Positions 1 to 6,054 of a stretch of DNA of 11,900 bases are shown here, piece by piece. A model generated the notes under the pieces. That model was given only the letters and a program-made list of their open reading frames with translations. It was not told the DNA's origin and did no database searches. The number at the start of each line of letters is the position of its first letter. The first letter of the stretch is position 1. This stretch comes from Candidatus Competibacteraceae bacterium (GTDB lineage Bacteria; Pseudomonadota; Gammaproteobacteria; Competibacterales; Competibacteraceae). The stretch spans positions 1-11,900 of the forward strand of contig SKOM01000003.1 of assembly GCA_007120095.1 (NCBI GenBank), given 5' to 3'. A program made the position numbers and the translations under genes.

Positions 1-2
1 CG

Positions 3-173
3 TCGGCGTTCCCAGGATTCCTGTTCTTGCGCTATCTGTCGGACAATTACGAGCAGGTAGCAAAGGTCGAAGCCCTCAACCAAAACAAGGGCGGGCTGAC
101 GCAGTTACGGACGGCGTCGGAGCGTGGAACGACAAGACGGATGTCATCCCTAGTTGATCTATCGGAAAAATAG
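3..173 (+). pseudogene. Remnant of type I restriction-modification methyltransferase (HsdM), truncated
   Basis: This frame is open from the window edge to a TAG stop. Its residues 7-18 read FLFLRYLSDNYE, closely matching the N-terminal helical segment of one HsdM subfamily, whose members I know to carry FLFLRYLSDNYE followed by Ala/Val-Ala-Lys. After the match (about residue 21) the translation loses all resemblance to HsdM: no linker and no SAM-binding or NPPF/Y motif follows, and the frame stops after 57 codons, whereas HsdM has roughly 500 residues. No hsdS or hsdR is visible. I read this as a decayed fragment, perhaps a rearrangement junction. The part left of the window cannot be judged. 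The short match is the only evidence. Confidence 0.4.
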
Positions 174-202
174 GCAGAACTGCCGAGAACCATGCGGTTC
201 TC
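163..202 (-). terminator. Possible terminator of yicC (two adjacent hairpins plus T-rich tract)
   Basis: Read on the minus strand there is a 7-bp hairpin (GAGAACC, 4-nt loop, GGTTCTC; 185-202), then a compact GGCAG/CTGCC hairpin (173-184), then TATTTTT. That order suits a Rho-independent terminator for leftward transcription from yicC, though it lies more than 120 nt past the yicC stop and the second loop is very tight. A weaker, imperfect hairpin with no T tract lies closer to the stop at 288-313. The rest of 174-325 shows no convincing gene. Confidence 0.4.
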
Positions 203-325
203 ATGTCCAGAGCACAGGGCGAATAACTATAGTCTCAATGATCGTCCAGCAAGATGCTATTGCAGGTCGATTCGATAATGGCAAGATCCTTACACCAAGC
301 AGTGGATGTCAGGCCAAAGCGAACA

Positions 326-1189
326 TCACTCAATATTTTGCACCTGCTCGCGCATCTGCTCAATCAAGACTTTAAGATCAACCGCGGCGCGGGTGGTGTC
401 GGCATCGGCTGATTTGGACGATAAGGTATTGGCTTCACGGTTCAACTCCTGCATCAGGAAATCCAAACGCCGCCCGACCGGCTCGCGGCGTTGTAATACC
501 GATTGAATTTCATTGATATGGGCATCCAGCCGATCCAGCTCTTCATCAACATCCAAACGCTGCACGGCCAGGGCGAGTTCTTGCTCTAAACGACCGGGAT
601 CCGCATCGACATTAAGATCGGCTAAACGACTCAGCAGTTTCTCCCGCTGGCAGGTTAATACTTCAGGACGCCGCTGCCGCACCTGGGCGACAATATCGGC
701 CATGGTCGCACAGCGTCGCTCAATCAAATGCTGGATGCGTCGGCCTTCACGCTGGCGGGTGGCGATTAAATCATCTAAAGCGGTTTCTAATCCGGCTAAG
801 GCTTCGGCCAACAGCGGCTGGGTTTGCGGTTCCGGTTCGCTGACCACCCCCGGCCAGCGGAAAATTTCGGCCAACGGCACAGGAGCAGGCGCCGGTGCCA
901 GGGAGCGTAGCTCCTCGGCCACAGCGATTAGACGTTCGGCCAGTGGTCGATTCAGGCTTACCGTGGTCACGGCCTGCTCACCGCCGTGAAATTTGAGCGT
1001 GCAATCCAGTTTGCCCCGATCCAGGCGGGCGCTTAAGCGTTCCCGCACCTTAGGCTCCAAAACACGCAACGCCTCGGGCAGCCGCAATGACAGTTCAAGA
1101 TAGCGGTGATTCACCGAACGCAGCTCCCAGCTTAACGTGCCCCACTCGGTGAGTTGCTCACTGCGGGCAAAGGCGGTCATGCTCAACAT
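326..1189 (-). CDS. yicC: YicC family endoribonuclease
   Basis: Member of the YicC family, which in E. coli is an endoribonuclease linked to small-RNA turnover and stationary-phase growth. The N-terminus MLSMTAFAR matches the family signature (MIRSMTAFAR-like). WELRSVNHRYLELSLRLPE, the charged RVLEPKVRERLSARLDRGKLD stretch and the C-terminal RRLDFLMQELNREANTL with final IEQMREQVQNIE are all typical. From the chosen ATG at 1189 the protein has 287 residues, the length of E. coli YicC. Longer readings from an ATG at 1204 or a TTG at 1213 are possible, but no start has a strong Shine-Dalgarno. I chose the one whose N-terminus aligns with the family. It is divergent from rph, the same neighbour as in E. 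coli. gmk, which often follows yicC in other bacteria, is not downstream. Confidence 0.93.
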   Translation of the reverse strand: MLSMTAFARSEQLTEWGTLSWELRSVNHRYLELSLRLPEALRVLEPKVRERLSARLDRGKLDCTLKFHGGEQAVTTVSLNRPLAERLIAVAEELRSLAPAPAPVPLAEIFRWPGVVSEPEPQTQPLLAEALAGLETALDDLIATRQREGRRIQHLIERRCATMADIVAQVRQRRPEVLTCQREKLLSRLADLNVDADPGRLEQELALAVQRLDVDEELDRLDAHINEIQSVLQRREPVGRRLDFLMQELNREANTLSSKSADADTTRAAVDLKVLIEQMREQVQNIE

Positions 1190-1231
1190 AGTCGGGTAAC
1201 TCATTGGCAACAAAAGTTCATGGTATACCGA

Positions 1232-1246
1232 TCACCGCAGCGGTGA
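1232..1246. repeat. Perfect 15-nt palindrome in the yicC/rph gap
   Basis: TCACCGC-A-GCGGTGA is a perfect 7+7 inverted repeat with a single central base. It lies about 30 nt upstream of the rph -10 and would fall in the 5' leader of yicC if that gene uses the minus-strand -10 at 1276-1281. It could be an operator or an mRNA hairpin, although a one-base centre suits a protein-binding site better than a stem-loop. Confidence 0.4.
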
Positions 1247-1274
1247 AAGTCATGGTTCCGCGAGTGATGGCGTT

Positions 1275-1304
1275 TGTTATACTGCCCGCCTTGTTAACTG
1301 ACGA
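1275..1304. promoter_or_regulatory. Overlapping divergent promoters for rph (+) and yicC (-)
   Basis: Rightward: TATACT at 1278-1283 is preceded by TGT, making an extended -10, which fits the lack of a good -35. A start near 1290 gives rph a leader of about 30 nt. Leftward: the minus strand of 1276-1281 reads TATAAC (5 of 6 to consensus), with TCGTCA (minus strand of 1299-1304, 4 of 6) exactly 17 nt upstream. The two -10 elements therefore share bases on opposite strands. This is consensus matching by eye, not proof of activity. Confidence 0.5.
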
Positions 1305-1319
1305 TGCTAAGGAAACGGT

Positions 1320-2060
1320 ATGCGCCCAAGTGGCCGCGCTTGTGATCAATTGCGCCCTATTCAAATGATGACTGCTTACACCAAACACGCTGAAGGCTCC
1401 GTGTTGGTTGCCTTTGGCGATACGCGGGTACTGTGTACGGCCAGCGTTGAGGAACGGGTGCCGCCTTTTCTCAAAGGCAGTAAACAAGGCTGGGTGACCG
1501 CTGAATACGGCATGTTGCCGCGGGCGACCAATACCCGCAATCCCCGCGAGGCCAGCCGTGGCAAGCAGGGAGGGCGTACGCTGGAAATTCAACGCTTGAT
1601 CGGTCGGGCGCTGCGCTCGGTCGTGGATCTGACCGCCTTAGGCGAACGCACCATTACCCTCGATTGTGATGTGATTCAGGCAGATGGCGGTACCCGCACC
1701 GCGGCCATTACCGGCGGTTTTGTCGCCCTGGCCGAGGCCGTTCGGGTATTGATTAAACAGAAAAAGATCAGAAAAAACCCTCTGCACGGACAAATCGCAG
1801 CGGTTTCCGTCGGCATTTATCGTGGCCAGCCGGTGCTCGATCTCGACTACGCCGAGGACTCCGAAGCCGAAACCGATATGAATCTGGTGATCAACGATGC
1901 CGGTGCCTATGTCGAACTTCAGGGCACCGCCGAAGGTCATGCCTTTCGCCATGAGGAATTATTAACCCTGCTGGAATTAGGGCGGACAGGCGTTGCCGAA
2001 CTCCTGGTCGCCCAACGCCAGGCTTTAAAATTGAGCTCGGATCAGGCCCGCACACCATGA
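1320..2060 (+). CDS. rph: Ribonuclease PH
   Basis: Phosphorolytic 3'-5' exoribonuclease that trims the 3' ends of tRNA precursors, releasing nucleoside diphosphates; it works as a hexameric ring in the cytoplasm. Much of the 246-residue protein aligns with E. coli RNase PH (MRPxGR start, YTKHAEGSVLV, TAEYGMLPR, TRNPRE, GKQGGRT). The phosphate-site residues are present: Arg86 in GGRT, and Gly124-Thr125-Arg126 in ADGGTRTA. The metal-site acids Asp180 and Asp186 lie in AEDSEAETDMN. The C-terminus is about eight residues longer than the usual 238. TAAGGA ends 6 nt before the ATG. It heads the rightward operon, and its TGA overlaps the rdgB start as ATGA, so the two are probably translationally coupled. 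Confidence 0.97.
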   Translation: MRPSGRACDQLRPIQMMTAYTKHAEGSVLVAFGDTRVLCTASVEERVPPFLKGSKQGWVTAEYGMLPRATNTRNPREASRGKQGGRTLEIQRLIGRALRSVVDLTALGERTITLDCDVIQADGGTRTAAITGGFVALAEAVRVLIKQKKIRKNPLHGQIAAVSVGIYRGQPVLDLDYAEDSEAETDMNLVINDAGAYVELQGTAEGHAFRHEELLTLLELGRTGVAELLVAQRQALKLSSDQARTP

Positions 2061-2701
2061 GCACACTGATACTCGCCAGCAGCAACCCCGGAAAAATAAA
2101 AGAATTCAGTCAATTACTCAGCGCTTGGGCGATTGATGTGCGCCCACAGTCCGAATGGGCCGTACCTGAAGTCGCCGAAACCGGGCTGAGTTTTGTGGAA
2201 AATGCCTTAATTAAAGCCCGTCATGCCAGCCGCCACGCGGGCCTGCCGGCGCTGGCGGATGATTCCGGCCTGGTGGTCGACCGCCTCAACGGGGCACCTG
2301 GGCTGTATTCCGCCCGCTATGCGGGGGCCGATGCGGATGACGCCGCTAATCGGCGCAAGCTGTTGGCGGCACTGGCCGATGTGCCTGACACCGCCCGCAG
2401 CGCCCGGTTTGTGTGTGTACTGGCCCTGGTGCGCCATCCGGATGACCCTCTGCCGTTGATTTGCCAAGGCGAATGGGCGGGGCGCATTGCCCATGCTGAA
2501 CGCGGTGAGCACGGCTTTGGCTATGACTCGCTCTTCGAATTACCTGAGCGCCAATGTACCGCTGCCGAACTGGCACCCAGCGAAAAGCAGCGCCTCAGCC
2601 ACCGCGCGCAAGCCCTGCACCAGTTACAACAACGACTGACTCATAATCCCCACTGGCTGGCTCCGGCGGCTGTGCCAGAACACCGTCCTGATACGAATTA
2701 A
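2057..2701 (+). CDS. rdgB: XTP/dITP diphosphatase (RdgB/HAM1 family)
   Basis: Non-canonical purine NTP pyrophosphatase: hydrolyses dITP, XTP and ITP to monophosphates plus pyrophosphate, keeping deaminated purines out of DNA and RNA. Family motifs in order are SNPGKIKEF (9-17), the substrate-binding start; ETGLSFVENALIKA (41-54); ADDSGLVVD (67-75), with the catalytic/metal acid pair; GAPGLYSARY (79-88); GFGYDSLF (153-160); and SEKQRLSHRAQA (175-186). At 214 residues it is slightly longer than the usual 195-200 because of a proline-rich tail after about residue 197 with no recognised function. The ATG overlaps the rph stop. In E. coli the gene after rdgB is hemW; here it is a FAD-linked oxidase. 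Confidence 0.96.
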   Translation: MSTLILASSNPGKIKEFSQLLSAWAIDVRPQSEWAVPEVAETGLSFVENALIKARHASRHAGLPALADDSGLVVDRLNGAPGLYSARYAGADADDAANRRKLLAALADVPDTARSARFVCVLALVRHPDDPLPLICQGEWAGRIAHAERGEHGFGYDSLFELPERQCTAAELAPSEKQRLSHRAQALHQLQQRLTHNPHWLAPAAVPEHRPDTN

Positions 2702-2719
2702 CCCCTCAGAGTTTTCCCG

Positions 2720-4123
2720 ATGAGTATTCAACCCCAGATCGATCAGCCCACCGTGCCGCCTGAATTACTGGCGATATTGCAACAGCAGTTCGGCGAACGG
2801 CTAAGTACCCGCAGAGCCATTCTCGAACGCCATGGCAAGGACGAGTCATTTCATCCGGGGGCACCACCGGATGCCGTGGTCTTTGCCCACAGCAGCGAAG
2901 AAATCAGCACGGTGATGAGCCTGTGCCAACAGTATGGCACACCGGTCATCCCCTTCGGCACCGGCACCTCTCTCGAAGGCCAGATTGCCGCCCTCCACGG
3001 CGGGGTATGCATCGATCTCAGCCAAATGAACCAAATTTTACGGGTCAGTGTGGACGATCTCGATTGCACCGTGCAAGCCGGGGTGACCCACAAACAACTG
3101 AATATCTACCTGCGCGATACGGGGCTGTTTTTCTCGGTCGATCCAGGGGCGGACGCCTCGCTCGGCGGTATGGCCGCGACCCGGGCGTCGGGCACCAATG
3201 CCGTGCGCTACGGCACCATGAAAGACGTGGTGCTGGGGCTGACCGCTGTGATGGCCGATGGCCGTGTTATCCGCACCGGCGGGCGGGCGCGGAAATCCTC
3301 AGCCGGTTATGACCTCACCCGTCTGTTAGTCGGCTCGGAAGGCACATTGGGGATTATCACCGAACTGACGCTGCGTCTGTATGGCCAGCCCGAGGCCGTA
3401 TCGGCTGCCGTGTGCCCGTTTCCAGATTTGCGTGCTGCGGTTGATGCCGTGATTCAGATTATTCAGTCAGGCATTCCGGTCGCGCGCATTGAACTGCTGG
3501 ACGCGCTGACCATGCGGGCGATTAATCGCTGGTCAAAACTCGACTACCCGCAAACCCCGACGTTATTTTTTGAGTTTCACGGCAGTCATAACAGCGTGAC
3601 CGAACAGGTCGAGCAGGTGCGTGAGATTACCACAGAATTTGGCGTCAGCGACTTCCGGTGGGCGGTGCATGAAGAAGACCGCAAGGCATTATGGCAGGCA
3701 CGCCATGATGCCTATTACGCCTCACTGGCTTTGCGGCCGGGGTGTCAGGGATGGCCCACCGATGTCTGTGTGCCGATTTCGCGCTTAGCCGACTGCATCC
3801 TCGAAACCCAGGCAGATTTAAACTCATCAACCCTGTTAGCGCCATTGGTCGGCCATGTCGGTGATGGTAATTTCCATCTGGTCTATGTGCTCAACCCCGA
3901 TGATCCCGCTGAATTGGCTGAGGCTGAACGGGTGAATGCCCGGCTGGTGCAGCGGGCGTTATCCATGGGTGGCACTTGCACTGGTGAGCATGGCGTGGGC
4001 TATGGCAAGCTGCCTTTTCTAGCGCAGGAACACGGTGAGGATACCCTGGCTGTCATGCGGGCGATTAAGCAAGCACTGGATCCACAGCAGTTGCTTAACC
4101 CCGGCAAACTCGTTCCAATGTGA
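2720..4123 (+). CDS. FAD-binding oxidase, D-lactate dehydrogenase (cytochrome) / GlcD type
   Basis: A 467-residue flavoenzyme of the PCMH-type FAD family, expected to oxidise a 2-hydroxyacid such as D-lactate and pass electrons to the respiratory chain. PFGTGTSLEGQ (78-88), the Pro-Gly-Ala-Asp stretch running on to the RYGTM motif (141-167) and VGSEGTLG (204-211) form the FAD-binding half. GHVGDGNFH (378-386), GEHGVG (422-427) and LLNPGK (458-463) belong to the FAD-oxidase C-terminal domain, with metal/substrate histidines. The overall pattern resembles mitochondrial-type LDHD/DLD1 more than GlcD, but the substrate cannot be fixed from sequence. There is no signal peptide and no GlcE/GlcF partner. 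It starts 18 nt after rdgB with a weak ribosome-binding site and ends 13 nt before birA, so it is probably cotranscribed. Confidence 0.9.
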   Translation: MSIQPQIDQPTVPPELLAILQQQFGERLSTRRAILERHGKDESFHPGAPPDAVVFAHSSEEISTVMSLCQQYGTPVIPFGTGTSLEGQIAALHGGVCIDLSQMNQILRVSVDDLDCTVQAGVTHKQLNIYLRDTGLFFSVDPGADASLGGMAATRASGTNAVRYGTMKDVVLGLTAVMADGRVIRTGGRARKSSAGYDLTRLLVGSEGTLGIITELTLRLYGQPEAVSAAVCPFPDLRAAVDAVIQIIQSGIPVARIELLDALTMRAINRWSKLDYPQTPTLFFEFHGSHNSVTEQVEQVREITTEFGVSDFRWAVHEEDRKALWQARHDAYYASLALRPGCQGWPTDVCVPISRLADCILETQADLNSSTLLAPLVGHVGDGNFHLVYVLNPDDPAELAEAERVNARLVQRALSMGGTCTGEHGVGYGKLPFLAQEHGEDTLAVMRAIKQALDPQQLLNPGKLVPM

Positions 4124-4136
4124 CGGTTGCGTAGGC

Positions 4137-4934
4137 ATGAGCACCACAACCGAATCACCCCATGTAGACCTCCTGCAAGCGGCACTGAGTGATACGTCAC
4201 GGCCATTGCTCGCCGGGATTGAGCATTTATCCAGCATTGACTCCACTAATAATTATCTATTAGCAGCGGCCGAAACCGGCCAGGCCAGCGGCAGCGTCTG
4301 TCTCGCCGACCATCAAACTGCTGGACGTGGCCGCCGCGGTCGCCACTGGATTTCCCCACCCGGCGGTAATCTGTATTTATCGCTGCTGTGGCGTTACCCT
4401 GACCCACCACCGCACTTAGCCGGTCTAAGCATCGCCACCGGTTTGGCCGTAGCTCGCACTCTGCGGGATCTCGGGGTCCGCGCCATTCAACTCAAATGGC
4501 CTAACGATGTGCTGTGGCAGCGGCGTAAACTCGGCGGACTGTTGCTAGAAACCCGCAGCGGCTCGGAGTGTGTGGTGGTTGCAGGCATTGGCTTAAATTT
4601 ACGCATGCCGCCCCAGCATACGGCTATCGATCAACCATGGACGGATTTAACCACGATCCTGGGTGAGTGCCCACCCCGTCCGCTACTAGCTGCCGAGTTA
4701 CTCAACCGGCTGTTACCGTTGTATCACCATTATCCCCAGCAGCACGAAGATTTTGCCGCTGCCTGGGCGGAGTTCGATGCCCTGGCCGATCAGGCCATCT
4801 GCATTGATTATCAAGGGCAACCACTACAGGGCATCGCCCAAGGTGTTGATCAAGAAGGTCAACTATGTGTCGCTACTGTCCAGGGGTTACGGACATTCAG
4901 CAGCGGCGAAGTCACCATCCGGAGCGCTCGATGA
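4137..4934 (+). CDS. birA: Biotin-[acetyl-CoA-carboxylase] ligase, catalytic domains only
   Basis: Activates biotin to biotinyl-AMP and attaches it to the lysine of biotin carboxyl carrier protein. SIDSTNNYLL (33-42), GRGRRGRHW (63-71, the biotinyl-AMP loop), KWPND (120-124), KLGGLLLE (131-138) and GIGLN (150-154) are the ligase signatures. About residues 216-264 form the small C-terminal domain. The protein has 265 residues against 321 in E. coli BirA. The missing part is the N-terminal winged helix, so this is a class I ligase that should not be able to repress biotin genes. The frame is open upstream to 4035, but that stretch lies within the preceding FAD oxidase gene and does not look like a helix-turn-helix. 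I therefore start at the ATG after that gene. Its stop overlaps the coaX start. Confidence 0.94.
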   Translation: MSTTTESPHVDLLQAALSDTSRPLLAGIEHLSSIDSTNNYLLAAAETGQASGSVCLADHQTAGRGRRGRHWISPPGGNLYLSLLWRYPDPPPHLAGLSIATGLAVARTLRDLGVRAIQLKWPNDVLWQRRKLGGLLLETRSGSECVVVAGIGLNLRMPPQHTAIDQPWTDLTTILGECPPRPLLAAELLNRLLPLYHHYPQQHEDFAAAWAEFDALADQAICIDYQGQPLQGIAQGVDQEGQLCVATVQGLRTFSSGEVTIRSAR

Positions 4935-5719
4935 ATTTACTGGTGGATATCGGCAATACCCGATTGAAATGGCTGGCGATAGAATCCGGATTGGTCATCA
5001 ACCGTGGCCATCTGCTGCATCAAGGCATTGATCCCAAGCTCTGGGGGGACCGGCTATGGAGCCATCTACACCGTCCCCGACAAATTGTGATTGCCAATGT
5101 AGCCGGCCCGGAAGTCGCCTGGGCGCTGGACAGTTGGTGTTTGCAACATTGGGCGCTACGTCCACAGCTGATTTATTCGCAAGCGCAGCAATTTGGCATT
5201 CACAACGCCTACACTGTCCCGGAAAGCCTGGGGGTGGATCGATGGGCGGCGATGATTGGCAGCCACCACCTGGTCAGCAGCCACTGCACGGTGGTCGATT
5301 GCGGCACGGCAGTGACCATCGATGCCTTACGCGCTGATGGTCAGCATTTAGGCGGGGTGATTATTCCGGGTTTGCGGTTAATGCACGAAGCGCTGTTTCG
5401 CAAAACCAGCCAGATTGTTGAACAGGAATTGGGCGATATCGTATTCTTAGGGCGCAACACCCGCGACTGCATCTGGGGAGGTAGCGTCTATGCGATTGCC
5501 GCGACTATCGACCGAATCACCGAGCACATGGCTCAGCAACTGGGTGGCAAGGTACACCACCTGCTGACCGGCGGTAATTCCGCCGCCCTGCTGCCCTTTC
5601 TGCAACGCCAGGACTACCGCCTGGAACCGGATCTGATTTTTGCCGGTCTGCGCCACTATTTAGACAATGAACAATCGCTTGACGAACAAACTCCTCGTCA
5701 AGCCAGTGCCGCCCGTTAA
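4931..5719 (+). CDS. coaX: Type III pantothenate kinase
   Basis: Phosphorylates pantothenate with ATP, the first committed step of coenzyme A synthesis. Type III enzymes need a monovalent cation and are not inhibited by CoA. The actin-like fold motifs are DIGNTRLKWL (6-15, phosphate loop), GVDRWAAMIG (101-110, substrate), DCGTAVTID (123-131, second phosphate motif) and GGVIIPGL (141-148). The protein has 262 residues, normal for the family. The ATG at 4931 overlaps the birA stop (ATGA), and MNLLVDIGNT is the expected N-terminus. A longer in-frame reading from 4865 would lie inside birA. The birA-coaX pairing is recurrent in proteobacteria. It is the last gene of the operon, followed by the hairpin at 5753-5777. 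Confidence 0.96.
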   Translation: MNLLVDIGNTRLKWLAIESGLVINRGHLLHQGIDPKLWGDRLWSHLHRPRQIVIANVAGPEVAWALDSWCLQHWALRPQLIYSQAQQFGIHNAYTVPESLGVDRWAAMIGSHHLVSSHCTVVDCGTAVTIDALRADGQHLGGVIIPGLRLMHEALFRKTSQIVEQELGDIVFLGRNTRDCIWGGSVYAIAATIDRITEHMAQQLGGKVHHLLTGGNSAALLPFLQRQDYRLEPDLIFAGLRHYLDNEQSLDEQTPRQASAAR

Positions 5720-5752
5720 GCGCCCCTAACGTGGCATGAAGCGCACATTATC

Positions 5753-5777
5753 TTGGGCAAATACTGTTTTTGCCCAA
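5753..5777 (+). terminator. Hairpin after coaX, possible 3' end of the rph-coaX operon
   Basis: TTGGGCAAA (5753-5761) and TTTGCCCAA (5769-5777) form a perfect 9-bp stem with a 7-nt loop, 33 nt after the coaX stop. No T run follows, so it is not a textbook intrinsic terminator; it may instead protect the mRNA 3' end or act with Rho. Confidence 0.45.
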
Positions 5778-5995
5778 ATGAACCCCCTGACCGTAATCAA
5801 TCGCCAGGCTTAAATTCGCTACTGCAGCATTTTCGGTGAGTTCAAAGTCTGGCAGGCCCGGTGGAAGCTTAGCCGCCGTTGTGCCGAGAATCCATAATAT
5901 GACGCAAGGCATAGGACACTGCTGCCACAGTATGCACAGAGTGGTTAGGCAAGCGTTACGCCAAATAGAGGTGATAGAGAGAGGAAACAACACAC

Positions 5996-6025
5996 TGGCC
6001 GTGACCCTCACAACGGTCACGGCCA
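5996..6025 (-). terminator. Strong hairpin ending the TRAP operon
   Basis: TGGCCGTGACC (5996-6006) and GGTCACGGCCA (6015-6025) form a perfect GC-rich 11-bp stem with an 8-nt loop, 29 nt beyond the TAA of the permease. On the minus strand it is followed by a T-rich but interrupted stretch (TGTTGTTT), and on the plus strand by ATTCATTT. It could stop transcription from both sides of this convergent gap. Confidence 0.6.
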
Positions 6026-6054
6026 TTCATTTAGCCTTTAATAAGGCGTGAGGC

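Larger units (their letters stand above)
5720..6054. other. Convergent intergenic region (coaX / TRAP permease), no convincing gene
   Basis: This 335-nt gap separates two genes that point at each other. It holds a hairpin near each end (listed separately). The minus strand is open over 5748-6026, and the part corresponding to about 5750-5880 has a protein-like composition (for example LPPGLPDFELTENAA). However, there is no ribosome-binding site, the frame's first third is Cys/Trp/Leu-rich and unconvincing, and it runs through the likely terminator. It may be a decayed gene fragment; I do not recognise it. Confidence 0.5.

Noticed and set aside
60..250. Group II intron or retroelement boundary suggested by hairpins beside the HsdM scrap
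   Set aside because: No domain V signature or reverse transcriptase motif could be found; only simple hairpins are present.
154..375. Rightward 73-residue open frame at the left edge
   Set aside because: It crosses the hairpins and runs into the yicC 3' end, has no ribosome-binding site and resembles nothing I know.
513..989. Rightward 158-residue open frame inside yicC
   Set aside because: It is antisense to a clear yicC gene, is Ser/Arg-rich as expected for a shadow frame, and has no domain pattern.
4035..4136. Longer N-terminus for the biotin ligase
   Set aside because: It lies within the FAD oxidase gene in another frame and does not resemble the BirA winged helix.
4865..4930. Longer N-terminus for pantothenate kinase
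   Set aside because: It lies inside birA; the family begins at MNLLVDIGNT, and the ATGA overlap supports the later start.
5836..6051. Rightward 71-residue open frame in the convergent gap
   Set aside because: It lacks a ribosome-binding site, passes through the 11-bp terminator-like hairpin and has no recognisable pattern.
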